A stretch of DNA of 64,000 bases, from NCBI GenBank assembly GCA_963844655.1, contig CAWJPA010000003.1:62001-126000 (forward strand), read 5' to 3'. The stretch's first letter is position 1. Every line of letters starts with the position of its first letter. Shown in pieces: positions 18,525 through 27,305 of this stretch. Made by a program: the position numbers and the translations under genes. The notes below the pieces were generated by a model that worked only from the letters and a program-made list of their open reading frames with translations, was not told where the DNA came from and ran no database searches. Source of the stretch: JASHPR01 sp963844655. GTDB taxonomy: Bacteria > Actinomycetota > Actinomycetes > Streptosporangiales > Streptosporangiaceae.

Positions 18525-19271
18525 TTAATTCTGGCTGATCTTTCGCATCACGAGCGCAAGGTTGCTATGACGGGCGGTGAGTCGGCCGAACGAAAGCATG
18601 GCCACCAACCGCAGCGCGCGATCCACGACTCCGGCGAACGGGCCAAAGACTCTCAGGAAGTAGTTAGACGCACAAGCGTCGACGATTTCCAGGCCGTGCG
18701 ACGCACAATAAGCCGTCATCCCCTGCCACGAGACGACCTTGTCGTAAACGGTGGGAAACGGCCCCCAGCCAGGCGTGCCTGCCTGCTTTATGCGCCGGAT
18801 GTGGCGCTTGTACTGGACATGCAGCCAATGCGGGCTATGCCGGGTTATGAAGCCATAAACTGAGTCCCGGTCAGGGATGCGCACCAGCAGCAGCCCCCCG
18901 GGCCGAACAGCGGCAACCATCCGGTCGAGTACCTGCTGCGCGCCCTCGACGTGTTCAAGTACGAACGACGAGAACGCTACGTCGTAGGACTCGGCTGGAA
19001 GGTTGATTGTACGCAGGTCACCGGTGATCGCCTCGTGGAGATCCCCCACCTCGGTCCGCAACCGCATCGCGTCAGCGTTAAGGTCGACTCCGACGAGATG
19101 GAAATTGACACCAGCGAGGTCGAGACTCCAGCGACGGCCGCACCCAGCCTCCAGGATCCGTATTGTGCCTGGATGAGTTGCCGCATACTCCCGGATGTAG
19201 CGCTCGAATAGCTTGGAGTCGAAATTCAGCGTGGGCTGCGCTGGTGGCAGGCCAGTTTCTACCGATGACAT
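18525..19271 (-). CDS. Class I SAM-dependent methyltransferase
   Basis: The 248-residue protein has motif I as ILEAGCGRRWSLDL, an acidic motif II (LVGVDLNADAMRLR), the motif IV region YDVAFSSFVLEHVEGA and the post-motif RPGGLLLVRIPD, which is the Methyltransf_11/25 pattern. A hydrophobic C-terminal stretch (VFGPFAGVVDRALRLVAML) may touch the membrane. ATG 19271 is preferred over TTG 19280. It follows the sugar transferase on the same strand with about 70 bp between. O-methylation of a sugar or lipid in the polysaccharide pathway is the likely role. Confidence 0.82.
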   Translation of the reverse strand: MSSVETGLPPAQPTLNFDSKLFERYIREYAATHPGTIRILEAGCGRRWSLDLAGVNFHLVGVDLNADAMRLRTEVGDLHEAITGDLRTINLPAESYDVAFSSFVLEHVEGAQQVLDRMVAAVRPGGLLLVRIPDRDSVYGFITRHSPHWLHVQYKRHIRRIKQAGTPGWGPFPTVYDKVVSWQGMTAYCASHGLEIVDACASNYFLRVFGPFAGVVDRALRLVAMLSFGRLTARHSNLALVMRKISQN

Positions 19272-19344
19272 AGGGCGCAAAGTATCTGGTGCTTCAAGCG
19301 ATCGTCAAGAATACGCGGCGGGCCATCTTTGGGGTCGAAGATCA

Positions 19345-20856
19345 CTAGTACGCTCCGGATCTGCCCAGGACAGCCGACACGGTCTTCCACAGTATCTGCA
19401 GGTCGAGTACCAGAGACCAGTTCTCAACGTAACGGAGGTCGAGCCGGACTGATTCGTCCCAGGACAGATCTGACCTGCCGTTGACCTGCCACAGGCCGGT
19501 GATGCCGGGCTTGACCATCAGCCTGCGCCGTACATGAACGCCGTATTCGGCCGCCTCCTCCGGCAGCGCAGGCCTGGGACCGACCAGGGACATGTCACCC
19601 AGCACCACGTTGAGTAGCTGCGGCAGTTCATCCAGCGACCAGCGGCGCAGCCAGGAGCCAACCGGGGTAACACGAGGATCGCGGCGGATCTTGAACAGCA
19701 CGCCGTCGTGCTCATTACTCGCCACGAGCCTAGCTTTGATCAACTCAGCGTCACGCACCATGGTGCGGAACTTGTAGACGGTGAACGGCCGGCCGTCTAG
19801 TCCCACCCTGGTCTGCCTGAAGAACGGCGCATCGCGGTCCCCGAGCCAGATGGCGGTGCAGATCGCGGCGAAGGCCGGGAGGGCCAGCACTAGCACCGAC
19901 GTGGCGATGACCCTGTCAAAGACAGTCTTGATCACCCGGCGAGCTCCGGTGAATTCCGGATGGTCCATGTGCAACAAGGGCAGGCCGGCCACCGGCCGGA
20001 TGGTGGTACGCGGCCCGGCCACGTCCAGCAGTGCCGGCGCGACGCACAGATCTGTCCCGCGCTTCTCCAGGGCCCAGGCAAGTTCCCGGAGCCGGAATCC
20101 GCTCATTTCCGGGCAAGCGAGCACAGCCACGGCGTCGGCCTTGAATCTGGCTACGACGTCGGGGATGGCACTGAGGTCTGCGATCGCAGGTACTCCCGCC
20201 ACCTCGGCGTGGCTGTCCGTGCCGGTGACGCAGGCGGCCACGACCTGAAAGCCGTGGTAACTCTCCCGCCTCAGTTCGGCGGCTAGTTCCGCAGCAACCT
20301 GGGGATGGCCCACCACCACGGTCTTGCGCATGAAGGCGCCCTGATTGCGGCGCCTGTGCAGCCGCTTGCGCAGCGCGTACCTGGCCAGCAGGTCGAACAG
20401 CGTGACGCAGGGCAGGGCAATAAGGACGTAGCCGCGCGCGATCTCAGCCTTGGTGGCGTAAGAGACAACGGCGACGGCAGCGGTCAGGCAGACGCCAGCG
20501 TTCAGCAAGCGGCGGAACTCGTCAGAGCCCACCCCTATGAAGCGAGTGTCGTAGCCTCCGGCCAGCGCCACACAAAGCGGCCAGAGCAGTGCAAGGCTCA
20601 GGCTCAGCGCAAGATACGGACCATGACTGCGGCCGTCGAAGCGAACATTGAAGGCAAGCAACCCTGCGGTCAGCGCACATGCGCTGTCGATGATCCTTTC
20701 CCGAAGCACATAAGTCGCGGTCCAGGACGTCGAGCCCTGCGACAACAGCCGCGCCGACGCTTCAGCGGCCCGGCGGTGAGCGCTGTCCGCTGCCCGAACG
20801 GACAAGCTCCTCACCCCCTTCGCCGCATGTTCATCCGGGGGACACGCTGGGTCCAT
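19345..20856 (-). CDS. Polyprenyl-phosphate sugar phosphotransferase (WbaP/CpsE type)
   Basis: The N-terminal half has about four to five membrane helices and a CoA-binding-like Rossmann domain (KTVVVGHPQVAAELAAEL). The C-terminal 190 residues are the bacterial sugar transferase domain, with FFRQTRVGLDGRPFTVYKFR, SLDELPQLLNVVLGDMSLVG and KPGITGLWQVNGRSDLSWDE, all diagnostic. It transfers sugar-1-phosphate to undecaprenyl phosphate and so starts repeat-unit synthesis at the membrane. At 503 residues it has the usual length. It is the first gene of a leftward pair with the methyltransferase, reading out of an AT-rich region. Confidence 0.93.
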   Translation of the reverse strand: MDPACPPDEHAAKGVRSLSVRAADSAHRRAAEASARLLSQGSTSWTATYVLRERIIDSACALTAGLLAFNVRFDGRSHGPYLALSLSLALLWPLCVALAGGYDTRFIGVGSDEFRRLLNAGVCLTAAVAVVSYATKAEIARGYVLIALPCVTLFDLLARYALRKRLHRRRNQGAFMRKTVVVGHPQVAAELAAELRRESYHGFQVVAACVTGTDSHAEVAGVPAIADLSAIPDVVARFKADAVAVLACPEMSGFRLRELAWALEKRGTDLCVAPALLDVAGPRTTIRPVAGLPLLHMDHPEFTGARRVIKTVFDRVIATSVLVLALPAFAAICTAIWLGDRDAPFFRQTRVGLDGRPFTVYKFRTMVRDAELIKARLVASNEHDGVLFKIRRDPRVTPVGSWLRRWSLDELPQLLNVVLGDMSLVGPRPALPEEAAEYGVHVRRRLMVKPGITGLWQVNGRSDLSWDESVRLDLRYVENWSLVLDLQILWKTVSAVLGRSGAY

Positions 20857-20875
20857 CTGCCGCTAACATACGCAA

Positions 20876-21400
20876 GACGTCCAGTTAATCTTGATGCTCC
20901 ACAGAAAATCTAGGATTTCGTGCATTTTTATGCATTAAGATATTGTTAGATATTCCTATTGGAATAATCGGCTTACATCCGGTGCAACTTCTGCCGATTG
21001 CCCATCAACCTGTCTGGCCGACGGCGATATCGTAACTTGTTGCCCAAAGGTGGACGCCAGATGGCAAGTTTTACCATGGCTCGCTGACCTGCGGGTTTTC
21101 CGACTGTGATGGCCGAAACTGCGCCCTGGTCTCTGGGATATAGAGGAGGTCATATTCATGTCGGGCAGGCATCGCGAATCACGAATGACAAAAGGGGTCA
21201 AGCCGTGCGTCTTCCCGGCGCAGTCGCCCAGCCTCGAGTTCCTTGACCGGCTTCACAGACTGCCGACGTACACGAATTTAACTGGATAGTTCACAGAAAA
21301 TTTTGAATTTTCCGCTTTAGGAAGTCAAGCTATTACCAAGTATTTCTACTGGAATTATCGATTAATCCCAGCGCGACCCGACACCTATTGCCCAGACCCA
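20876..21400 (+). repeat. Pair of diverged direct repeats, about 390 bp apart
   Basis: Copy A (about 20876-21010) and copy B (about 21262-21400) share CACAGAAAAT (20900, 21292), a TATT-C-TA-TGGAAT-ATCG block (near 20950, 21340) and ATTGCCCA (20997, 21387). The offset is steady at 390-392 bases, with lower similarity between these blocks. This pattern suggests an old tandem duplication of a promoter-like AT-rich unit. Confidence 0.55.
21158..21289 (+). CDS. Possible 43-residue small ORF
   Basis: ATG 21158 lies eight bases after a perfect AGGAGG (21144-21149), better than most sites in this window. The frame encodes 43 residues (MSGRHRESRMTKGVKPCVF...) ending at TAG 21287 and includes a TTA Leu codon, rare in mycelial actinomycetes. 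No homology is recognised, and the product has no membrane segment. It could be a leader or regulatory peptide, or a chance ORF; the ribosome-binding site is the only positive evidence. Confidence 0.25.
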   Translation: MSGRHRESRMTKGVKPCVFPAQSPSLEFLDRLHRLPTYTNLTG

Positions 21401-21422
21401 CCTAGCCGCGCCGGTGCCGTGA

Positions 21423-22157
21423 CTAACTGCCGGGTCGCCAGGCGACATGCAGGGCGACTGCGCCGAGCATCAGGTCCCGCCAGCGCACCGAGCGCCATCC
21501 GGCGGCGGCGATCCGCCGCGCGAGTTCCGCCTGGGCGGGCCAGTCCGCGATCGATTCGGCCAGGTAGCTGTACGCCCCGGCATTACGCGACAGCCGCGCC
21601 GCCACCGTGGGCAGCATGGCCGCCAGGTACCTGGAGTAGACCACGTCCAGGCGCCGGTCCCGCAGATGGCTGAACTCGCAGATCACCAGCCTGCCGCCGG
21701 GTTTGGTCACCCGCAGCATCTCGGCCAGGCAGGCATCGGTGTCGGCCACGTTGCGGAGGCCGAACGAGATCGTCACCGCATCGAAGGACCGGTCGCGGAA
21801 CGGGATGGCCAGGGCATCCCCGGCCACGAAGCTGACGGGCCCCGCGGGGCTGCGGCCCGAGGGCCCCTGCTGCCGGTCCGCCCGCTGCTTGCCCTCCCGG
21901 AGCATGCCCAGCGAGAAGTCACACGCGACCACCTGGGCCCCGGCCTGGGCGAAGGCCCGCGACGACGTGCCGGTGCCCGCGGCCAGATCGAGGACCCGGT
22001 CGCCCGGGGCGGCCCCGACGGCCCGGGCCACGATGCGCCGCCAGCGCCGGTCCTGGCCCAGCGACAGCACGTCGTTGAGCAGGTCATAGCGCTCGGCGAG
22101 GCCGTCGAACATCGCGGCGACGTCGCCGGGGCTCTTGTCCAGCCCGGCCCGGGTCAT
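21423..22157 (-). CDS. menG: Demethylmenaquinone methyltransferase
   Basis: The 244-residue protein shows the UbiE/MenG signatures: MFDGLAERYDLLNDVLSLGQ at the N terminus, VLDLAAGTGTSS (SAM motif I), FDAVTISFGLRNVAD and RVTKPGGRLVICEFS. It methylates demethylmenaquinone in the last step of menaquinone synthesis. The start ATG 22157 fits the family length. No other menaquinone genes lie nearby. Confidence 0.93.
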   Translation of the reverse strand: MTRAGLDKSPGDVAAMFDGLAERYDLLNDVLSLGQDRRWRRIVARAVGAAPGDRVLDLAAGTGTSSRAFAQAGAQVVACDFSLGMLREGKQRADRQQGPSGRSPAGPVSFVAGDALAIPFRDRSFDAVTISFGLRNVADTDACLAEMLRVTKPGGRLVICEFSHLRDRRLDVVYSRYLAAMLPTVAARLSRNAGAYSYLAESIADWPAQAELARRIAAAGWRSVRWRDLMLGAVALHVAWRPGS

Positions 22158-22190
22158 CTGCCCATCCTGGCGGTAATCATGACGCGGGGG

Positions 22191-24257
22191 TCACACCAGC
22201 TCGGGCCGCTGCCACGGCTCGCCGAGCACGTGCTGGGCGAGGAAGGCGAGCACGGTCTCGTACCAGACGATCACGTGGCCGGGCTTCATGATCCAGTGGT
22301 TCTCGTCAGGGAAATACAGGTACTTGACGTCCTTGGCCTGGCCCTGAAGGTCCCACCACAGGCGCAGCGCCTCGCCCACCGGCACCCGGTAATCCTTGTC
22401 GCCGTGAATGACCAGCATCGGCGTGCTGATCTGCTCGGCGTGGCGGCTCGGCGAGTTGGCCAGGTAGCGCTCGGGCTGGCCGATGGGATGGCCGAAGATC
22501 TTCCGCCAGTAGGACGGCGCGTCGGTGGTGCCGGAAAACTGGCTCAGGTCCCAGAGCCCGGCGTGGCTGACGATCGCCAGGAACCGATCGGTGTGCCCGG
22601 CCATCCAGTTGGCCATGTAGCCGCCGAAGGAACCGCCCATCATCGCGGTCCGCGCCTGATCGATGTCGGCCCGGGCCACCGCCGCGTCGGTGATGGCCAT
22701 CAGGTCGGTGTAGGGACGGCCGCCCCACTGGCTGTGACCACGCGCGACGAAGTCCTCGCCGTACCCCGTGGACAGGGCCGGGTCGGGCAGCAGCACCGCA
22801 TAGCCCCTGGCCGCCATCAGCCACGGGTTCCACCGCCACGACCATGCGTTCCAGCTCATCATCGGGCCACCGTGGGCCCAGAGCAGCAGCGGCGCGGGCT
22901 CGGCCTCGCTGGCGGTTTCCGGCAGCACCAGCCAGGCCCGGATCCTGGCCCCGTCGTCGGCGGTGGCCTCGATCTCCTCCAGCCGACCCGGCAGCTCCAT
23001 CGGCGATCCCGGGCTGGCCAGCCGCTGCGGCGGGCTGCCCGCGACGGTAACATCCAGCCGGACCGGGGTGGGCGGCTCGCCGATGGCCGAGCGCAGCGCG
23101 TAGAGCGCCTGGCCGTCGGGCGCCGGACACAGGTAGCTGTACGCACCGTCGTCGGTGGTCACCCGGGCCACCTCGCCGGTGGCCAGGTCGGCGCGGAACA
23201 CCGGGCACCGGCCCTGTTCGTCGGCGGTGAAGTAGATCGAGCCGGAATCAGGGGCCCAGGCCGCCTCGCCCGGGCGGCGGTCCAGGTCCCCGAGCAGGTC
23301 GCGGGGGCCGCTGGTGTCGTCGGGGCCGCCGCCGTCAAGCCCGGTGACCACCAAGGTGACGGCACCGGGCACGTCGTAGCTGTTGTGGGTCGCCTGCGTG
23401 CAGGCGACCAGGCGGCCGTCGGGCGAGATGACCGGACCCTCGAAGTCTGTGCCTGGCGCCGAGAGCAGGACCCGCCGGTCCCCGCTCGCCATGTCGATGA
23501 CGTGGATCTCGCTGGCCGGGTTGCCGGTCTCGTCCCTCACCGTCCAGCTCGTGACGGCGAGCGCGCCGTCCGGGGCGACCTCGAACGAGCACTCGTCCAG
23601 CGCCCGGCCCGGATCGGGCGTGAGGTCGCGGAGCTGCGGCACGGCCTCATCCGACGCGGTGATCTCGGCGGCGAACAGGCGCGGCGCGGCGGGGCCGAGG
23701 TCGTGGTCCCAGTACCGGAGCGCGCCCGACTCAAACAGGATGGCCGTCACGCCCGCGTCCTTGCGCGCCTTCCTGCGCTTGGCGTCTTCGTCGGCCCCGC
23801 TGGTACCGGGCAGCGCGGGTGCGGCCAGGACGATCGCGCCGGTGCCGTCGGCGGCGGCGATGCCGGTGACGCCGCCGGGCGGGGCGGCGATCCTGCGGGC
23901 TTCGCCGCCTCCGGCGGGCAGCAGCCACAGCGCCGGCTGGTCCTGATCCTGGGCGGCCCCGTCCTGACCGGAATCCCCGTCGTCTGGCCCCGGTGGCGGT
24001 CCCGGCCGCTTGGAGACGAACAGCAGCGAGCCGTCCGGCAGGAATTCGGGGCCGCCCTCACCCTCAGCGCTCCGGGTCAGCCGGGCGGGCTGTCCGCCGC
24101 CGGACGCGGGGATGCGCCAGATGCTGGTGACGTACTTCGCTGGCTCGCCGCTGAGGTTCTGCACCGCAGCCGCCAGCCAGGACCCGTCCGGCGACAGCCG
24201 GAGTGCGGTCACGCGGGGCAGGGCCACGTAGTCGGCAAGGTTCTGGAAGGTCGTCAC
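22191..24257 (-). CDS. S9 family prolyl-oligopeptidase-type serine peptidase
   Basis: An N-terminal seven-bladed WD40/beta-propeller region (roughly residues 1-420, blade motifs such as LRLSPDGSWLAAAV and VISPDGRLVACTQ) precedes an alpha/beta-hydrolase domain. The nucleophile lies in MMGGSFGGYMANW, the acid in DKDYRVPVGEA and the His in DENHWI near the C terminus. This is the acylaminoacyl-peptidase/DPP branch of family S9; it cleaves short peptides, probably in the cytoplasm as no signal is seen. GTG 24257 is chosen because GAGGAG lies five bases upstream; ATG 24278 is an alternative. The longest frame would run into the epimerase gene. Confidence 0.9.
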   Translation of the reverse strand: MTTFQNLADYVALPRVTALRLSPDGSWLAAAVQNLSGEPAKYVTSIWRIPASGGGQPARLTRSAEGEGGPEFLPDGSLLFVSKRPGPPPGPDDGDSGQDGAAQDQDQPALWLLPAGGGEARRIAAPPGGVTGIAAADGTGAIVLAAPALPGTSGADEDAKRRKARKDAGVTAILFESGALRYWDHDLGPAAPRLFAAEITASDEAVPQLRDLTPDPGRALDECSFEVAPDGALAVTSWTVRDETGNPASEIHVIDMASGDRRVLLSAPGTDFEGPVISPDGRLVACTQATHNSYDVPGAVTLVVTGLDGGGPDDTSGPRDLLGDLDRRPGEAAWAPDSGSIYFTADEQGRCPVFRADLATGEVARVTTDDGAYSYLCPAPDGQALYALRSAIGEPPTPVRLDVTVAGSPPQRLASPGSPMELPGRLEEIEATADDGARIRAWLVLPETASEAEPAPLLLWAHGGPMMSWNAWSWRWNPWLMAARGYAVLLPDPALSTGYGEDFVARGHSQWGGRPYTDLMAITDAAVARADIDQARTAMMGGSFGGYMANWMAGHTDRFLAIVSHAGLWDLSQFSGTTDAPSYWRKIFGHPIGQPERYLANSPSRHAEQISTPMLVIHGDKDYRVPVGEALRLWWDLQGQAKDVKYLYFPDENHWIMKPGHVIVWYETVLAFLAQHVLGEPWQRPELV

Positions 24258-24346
24258 GGGCTCTCCTCGTGCAGGCATGTCAACCGGACCATACCTCCCG
24301 CGCAGCGTGAACTCCCGGCCACCCTCGGCACGGTGCGGGATGAGCT

Positions 24347-25696
24347 TCAGCCGACCCCGGCGTACTGGCGGACGGCGGCGAGGATCCGCCGGTACGCGGA
24401 GCTCAGCTCGTCCTCGAACGGGGCGGTCAGCTCGGCCACGCGGGCCAGCGATTCGCGCGGCGCCGCCCGCAGCATGGCGTCGAACAGGCACCACGACAGC
24501 GAGTCAAGGGCCGCGCGCACGGTCGCGGGATCCTCGGTGGCCGCGCAGGCGTCCTGCAGGTCCAGCAGCGCGGCGTCGGGTTCCGGCCCGGGCGCGAACG
24601 CCGCGGCGAACGCGTCGGTCACCCGGCCCGGCACCTGATCCGCGCAGGCGGCCTCGAAGCTGTTCAGCAGCGGGCTCACCTCCCCGGCCGTCCTGGGGTC
24701 GTAGAGGCCGGGGAACGGCGCGCTCTCGTAGCCGGGGTCGTAGCCGCTGAAGTACACCGGCGCCTGCGACCCGGTCTCGGCCAGCATGCCAAGGGCCAGG
24801 TCGAGGAGCCCGATCGGCCAGCCCAGGTCCGTGATCGCGTGCACCCAGAGCCTGCCGCGGGAGGCGCCGAGCCCGGTGCGCAGCAGCAGCTGCGCGGACT
24901 CCAGGGCCGACTGCGCGTAGAACATGATGTCCGCGGCGTGCAGCCGGATCACGCCGTCCTCGCACCAGTCGGCCAACTTGGCATAGATGATCGAGTTGTC
25001 GACCACGTGCGTGAATCTGGCGGCCGAGTAGCGGGCCGTCCCCTGGGCGGCCGCGCTGGCCATCAGCCATTCGGCCGCCCGCTTAGAGGCCGTGTACACC
25101 TCGCGCGAGTAGGGGCGCAGGGCCTTGCCGGTCGAAGCGGATACCACCTGCGGGACGCCGAACTCCTCGGCCGCGGAGATCACGTGGCCGGTGCCCAGCA
25201 CGTTGGTGCTTACCGTTCGGTGCACCTCGCGCTCGGCCAGGCCCGGATCACGCTGCGCGGCCAGGTGGAATACCACATCCGGCCGGACCTCGTCGAAGAT
25301 GGCCGCGAGGCGGCACCGGTCCCTGATGTCGCCGTGGATGTACTCAGCCCCGGCCAGGCGAGGCCATCCGGCGGTCACCCCCCGGCTCACGCTAACCAGC
25401 CTGCGCGGGCGGCAGCCGGCGACCTGCGCTATCAGCGCCGAGCCGATGCATCCGGTTCCGCCGGTGACGAGCACCGTCGTCCCGCCGAGCCAGTCGTTGA
25501 GTTCGGGCTCGGGCACGGCGATGCCCCGCTGCCGCAGCCCGAGGAACCTCGCGCGTTCTTCACCCGCGTCGGGCCTGGCCGCAAGCAGCGCCTGGGTCAG
25601 GCTGCGCAGCTCCCCGAGCGTCTCGCCATCAAGGTTGCGCTGCCCCGGCGGGGCCGCCGCACGCATGGCCGAGATGATCTCCGAAACGGTCGCCAC
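24347..25696 (-). CDS. CapD/FlaA1-like NAD-dependent sugar epimerase/dehydratase
   Basis: A Rossmann nucleotide-binding motif VLVTGGTGCIGSALIAQ follows an N-terminal segment of about 85 residues. Further family features are VVFHLAAQRDPGLAE, STNVLGTGHVI, SASTGKALRP and a catalytic YTASK (Tyr-x3-Lys). The C-terminal half of about 220 residues is less typical. It probably converts an NDP-sugar. GTG 25696 follows a GAGGAGG element (spacing rather long); the frame is open to TTG 25750. The gene is not visibly linked to a pathway but lies between two polysaccharide regions. Confidence 0.8.
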   Translation of the reverse strand: MATVSEIISAMRAAAPPGQRNLDGETLGELRSLTQALLAARPDAGEERARFLGLRQRGIAVPEPELNDWLGGTTVLVTGGTGCIGSALIAQVAGCRPRRLVSVSRGVTAGWPRLAGAEYIHGDIRDRCRLAAIFDEVRPDVVFHLAAQRDPGLAEREVHRTVSTNVLGTGHVISAAEEFGVPQVVSASTGKALRPYSREVYTASKRAAEWLMASAAAQGTARYSAARFTHVVDNSIIYAKLADWCEDGVIRLHAADIMFYAQSALESAQLLLRTGLGASRGRLWVHAITDLGWPIGLLDLALGMLAETGSQAPVYFSGYDPGYESAPFPGLYDPRTAGEVSPLLNSFEAACADQVPGRVTDAFAAAFAPGPEPDAALLDLQDACAATEDPATVRAALDSLSWCLFDAMLRAAPRESLARVAELTAPFEDELSSAYRRILAAVRQYAGVG

Positions 25697-25811
25697 AGCA
25701 GACGTGCGCCCTCCTCGCTTATCCGTATTGTCCAGAATTGAGATTGACAAGTCGGGACTTGCGGGGTGGTCAGCCGACCTGCGACTGCCACAGAGTGCCA
25801 GACATGGTGTT

Positions 25812-25891
25812 GTTATGCAGGCATAACACCTTTTTTTTACTACTGCCTCAGTGAGGCGTGACTGGTAGTGCGCCGAAGATCATGATCTTCG
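25812..25891. promoter_or_regulatory. Three consecutive palindromes with a T8 tract
   Basis: GTTATGC-AG-GCATAAC at 25812-25827 is a perfect 7+7 palindrome, extended by GGT/ACC and followed by T8 at 25831-25838. GCCTCA-G-TGAGGC lies at 25845-25857. An 18-base perfect palindrome, CGAAGATCATGATCTTCG, lies at 25874-25891. On the + strand the first plus T8 looks like an intrinsic terminator, but no + strand gene ends here. On the - strand the set lies between the antiporter stop and the epimerase start and may combine a terminator with operators. Confidence 0.6.
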
Positions 25892-25967
25892 CAGCTGCCG
25901 GGTTGGTCGCTGGCAGTGGATTGAGTCTCGGGCCACAGCCGCTCTGGTAGCACTCTTTGTGATCTGG

Positions 25968-27305
25968 TTAGGTGGCGCTGAGTTCACCCGGGACTTGGGC
26001 CGTGTCTTGCTGGGCCTGCTCTCCGGCCCCGGTCAGCCTGTCGGCGACACGTTCGAGCCAGGACCCGGCGGCAAGCGAGGTCACGATCGAGAGCATTACG
26101 AGACTGACGAAGAAGGTCTGGTTGATGATGCCTGCCGCGTAGGCGGTCGAGGCCAGCACGATTCCTGGGCCGCCGCGGGCGTTCATCGCGATCGCCAGGC
26201 TGGCCGACATGAACTTGTTCTCGCGCGAGAGACGCGCTCCGAGATACACGCTGGCTGCTTTCGCGACGCACGCGAAGGCGAGGAAGCCGAGGAAGAAGAG
26301 CACGTCGAAGTGGTGGATCAGGTCGAGCTGGAGGCCGATGATCGCGAAGTAGACGGGGATGAAGAAGCCGAACGACACGCCCGCCAGCGCGTTCCGTTCC
26401 CGCACGATCTCGCCATCATTGGCCACGGCGACGGTTATCCCGGCAACGAAAGCGCCGTACAGCGGCACGAGCCCGAGGGCCAGCGCGCCTGCCGACAGCG
26501 CGAGCATCCACAGCAGCTGGAACGCGACGGGGCTGCGGCGACCCAGCGGATTGGCCCGCAGCCCAATCAGCGCCTTATAGACACGCCCGCCGACGGAGAG
26601 CGCCACGCTGAGGAACAGCACAGCCGCCACCGTGTGGTAGACGCTGCTCTGCGCGACAGTGTGGATATTCAGCGCTGCCGGAACCCCGAACGCCTTGCTG
26701 CCGCTGGCCTGTACGAGACCGATCGCGACAGCGAGAATGACGTACAGCACGATGTCCTCGATCACCGCGACAGACAGCACAATGCGGGAAAAGCGCGTGC
26801 CCAGCAGCCCGGTATCATGCATGATCCGCGAAATCACCGGGATGCTCGTGACCGCCACCGCCATCCCGAACACCAAGATCAGCGCCGTCTGGTTCGCGGC
26901 AGTGCCGATGAAGTTGCCGGTGCCTAGCACAGCAACTAGGCCGAGCCCCGCCGCGAACGGCAGGACAAGGCCGAACGACGCAATCAGTCCAACCGTGCGC
27001 ACCGCATTGCGCTGGATCAGCCGCCGCATTTCCGCGCCCGCGGCGAACATAAGCAGAAGCAAGCCCAGCTGGTACACCGCGCCAAGCGCGGCCGCCGTCG
27101 AGCCGGTCGCCGGGAAGATCCAGTGCTGAACGGCCGGGAAGGCTGCGCCCAGGGCCGAGGGGCCCAGCAGTATGCCGCCGACAATCTCTCCGATTGCGGG
27201 CGGCTGCCGGAACCGGGCGAACAAGGCCCCCATGCCATGCGCGGCAAGCAGCAGGACCGCCAAGGCGATCAGCAGCCGTGCAAGATCAACATCCGTGAAG
27301 GACAT
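25968..27305 (-). CDS. CPA2-family cation:proton antiporter
   Basis: The 445-residue protein has about twelve hydrophobic helices and the CPA2/KefB-type features: RQPPAIGEIVGGILLGPSALG in helix 2, an RRLIQRNAVRT loop, FGMAVAVTSIPVISRIMHD with an Asp-containing unwound helix, and VIEDIVLYVILAV. It exchanges Na+ or K+ for H+. No C-terminal TrkA-N domain is present, so it is the short form. ATG 27305 has GGTAGGGG upstream. Direct repeats at 27412-27454 lie about 110 bp upstream and may bind its regulator. Confidence 0.88.
   Translation of the reverse strand: MSFTDVDLARLLIALAVLLLAAHGMGALFARFRQPPAIGEIVGGILLGPSALGAAFPAVQHWIFPATGSTAAALGAVYQLGLLLLMFAAGAEMRRLIQRNAVRTVGLIASFGLVLPFAAGLGLVAVLGTGNFIGTAANQTALILVFGMAVAVTSIPVISRIMHDTGLLGTRFSRIVLSVAVIEDIVLYVILAVAIGLVQASGSKAFGVPAALNIHTVAQSSVYHTVAAVLFLSVALSVGGRVYKALIGLRANPLGRRSPVAFQLLWMLALSAGALALGLVPLYGAFVAGITVAVANDGEIVRERNALAGVSFGFFIPVYFAIIGLQLDLIHHFDVLFFLGFLAFACVAKAASVYLGARLSRENKFMSASLAIAMNARGGPGIVLASTAYAAGIINQTFFVSLVMLSIVTSLAAGSWLERVADRLTGAGEQAQQDTAQVPGELSAT

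Larger units (their letters stand above)
20857..21422. other. Intergenic region with AT-rich, duplicated segments
   Basis: These 566 bases hold the promoter side of the sugar transferase gene and reach the end of menG. Two AT-rich segments (about 20876-21010 and 21262-21400) are diverged direct repeats; a possible 43-codon ORF lies between them. No conserved protein gene is evident. Confidence 0.55.

Noticed and set aside
1..20856. Prophage or transposon origin of the polysaccharide locus
   Set aside because: No integrase, transposase or terminal repeats were found; AT-rich islands alone are not enough.
20956..21201. 81-codon open frame on the minus strand upstream of the PHPT gene
   Set aside because: No ribosome-binding site or family resemblance, and it spans AT-rich repeat sequence.
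21447..24638. Open frame of about 1,060 codons on the + strand opposite menG and the S9 peptidase
   Set aside because: Low-complexity shadow of real genes; catalytic motifs of MenG and the S9 peptidase are on the minus strand.
25810..25838. Hairpin plus T8 taken as an intrinsic terminator of a known gene
   Set aside because: No + strand gene ends upstream of it; kept only as an unexplained regulatory structure.
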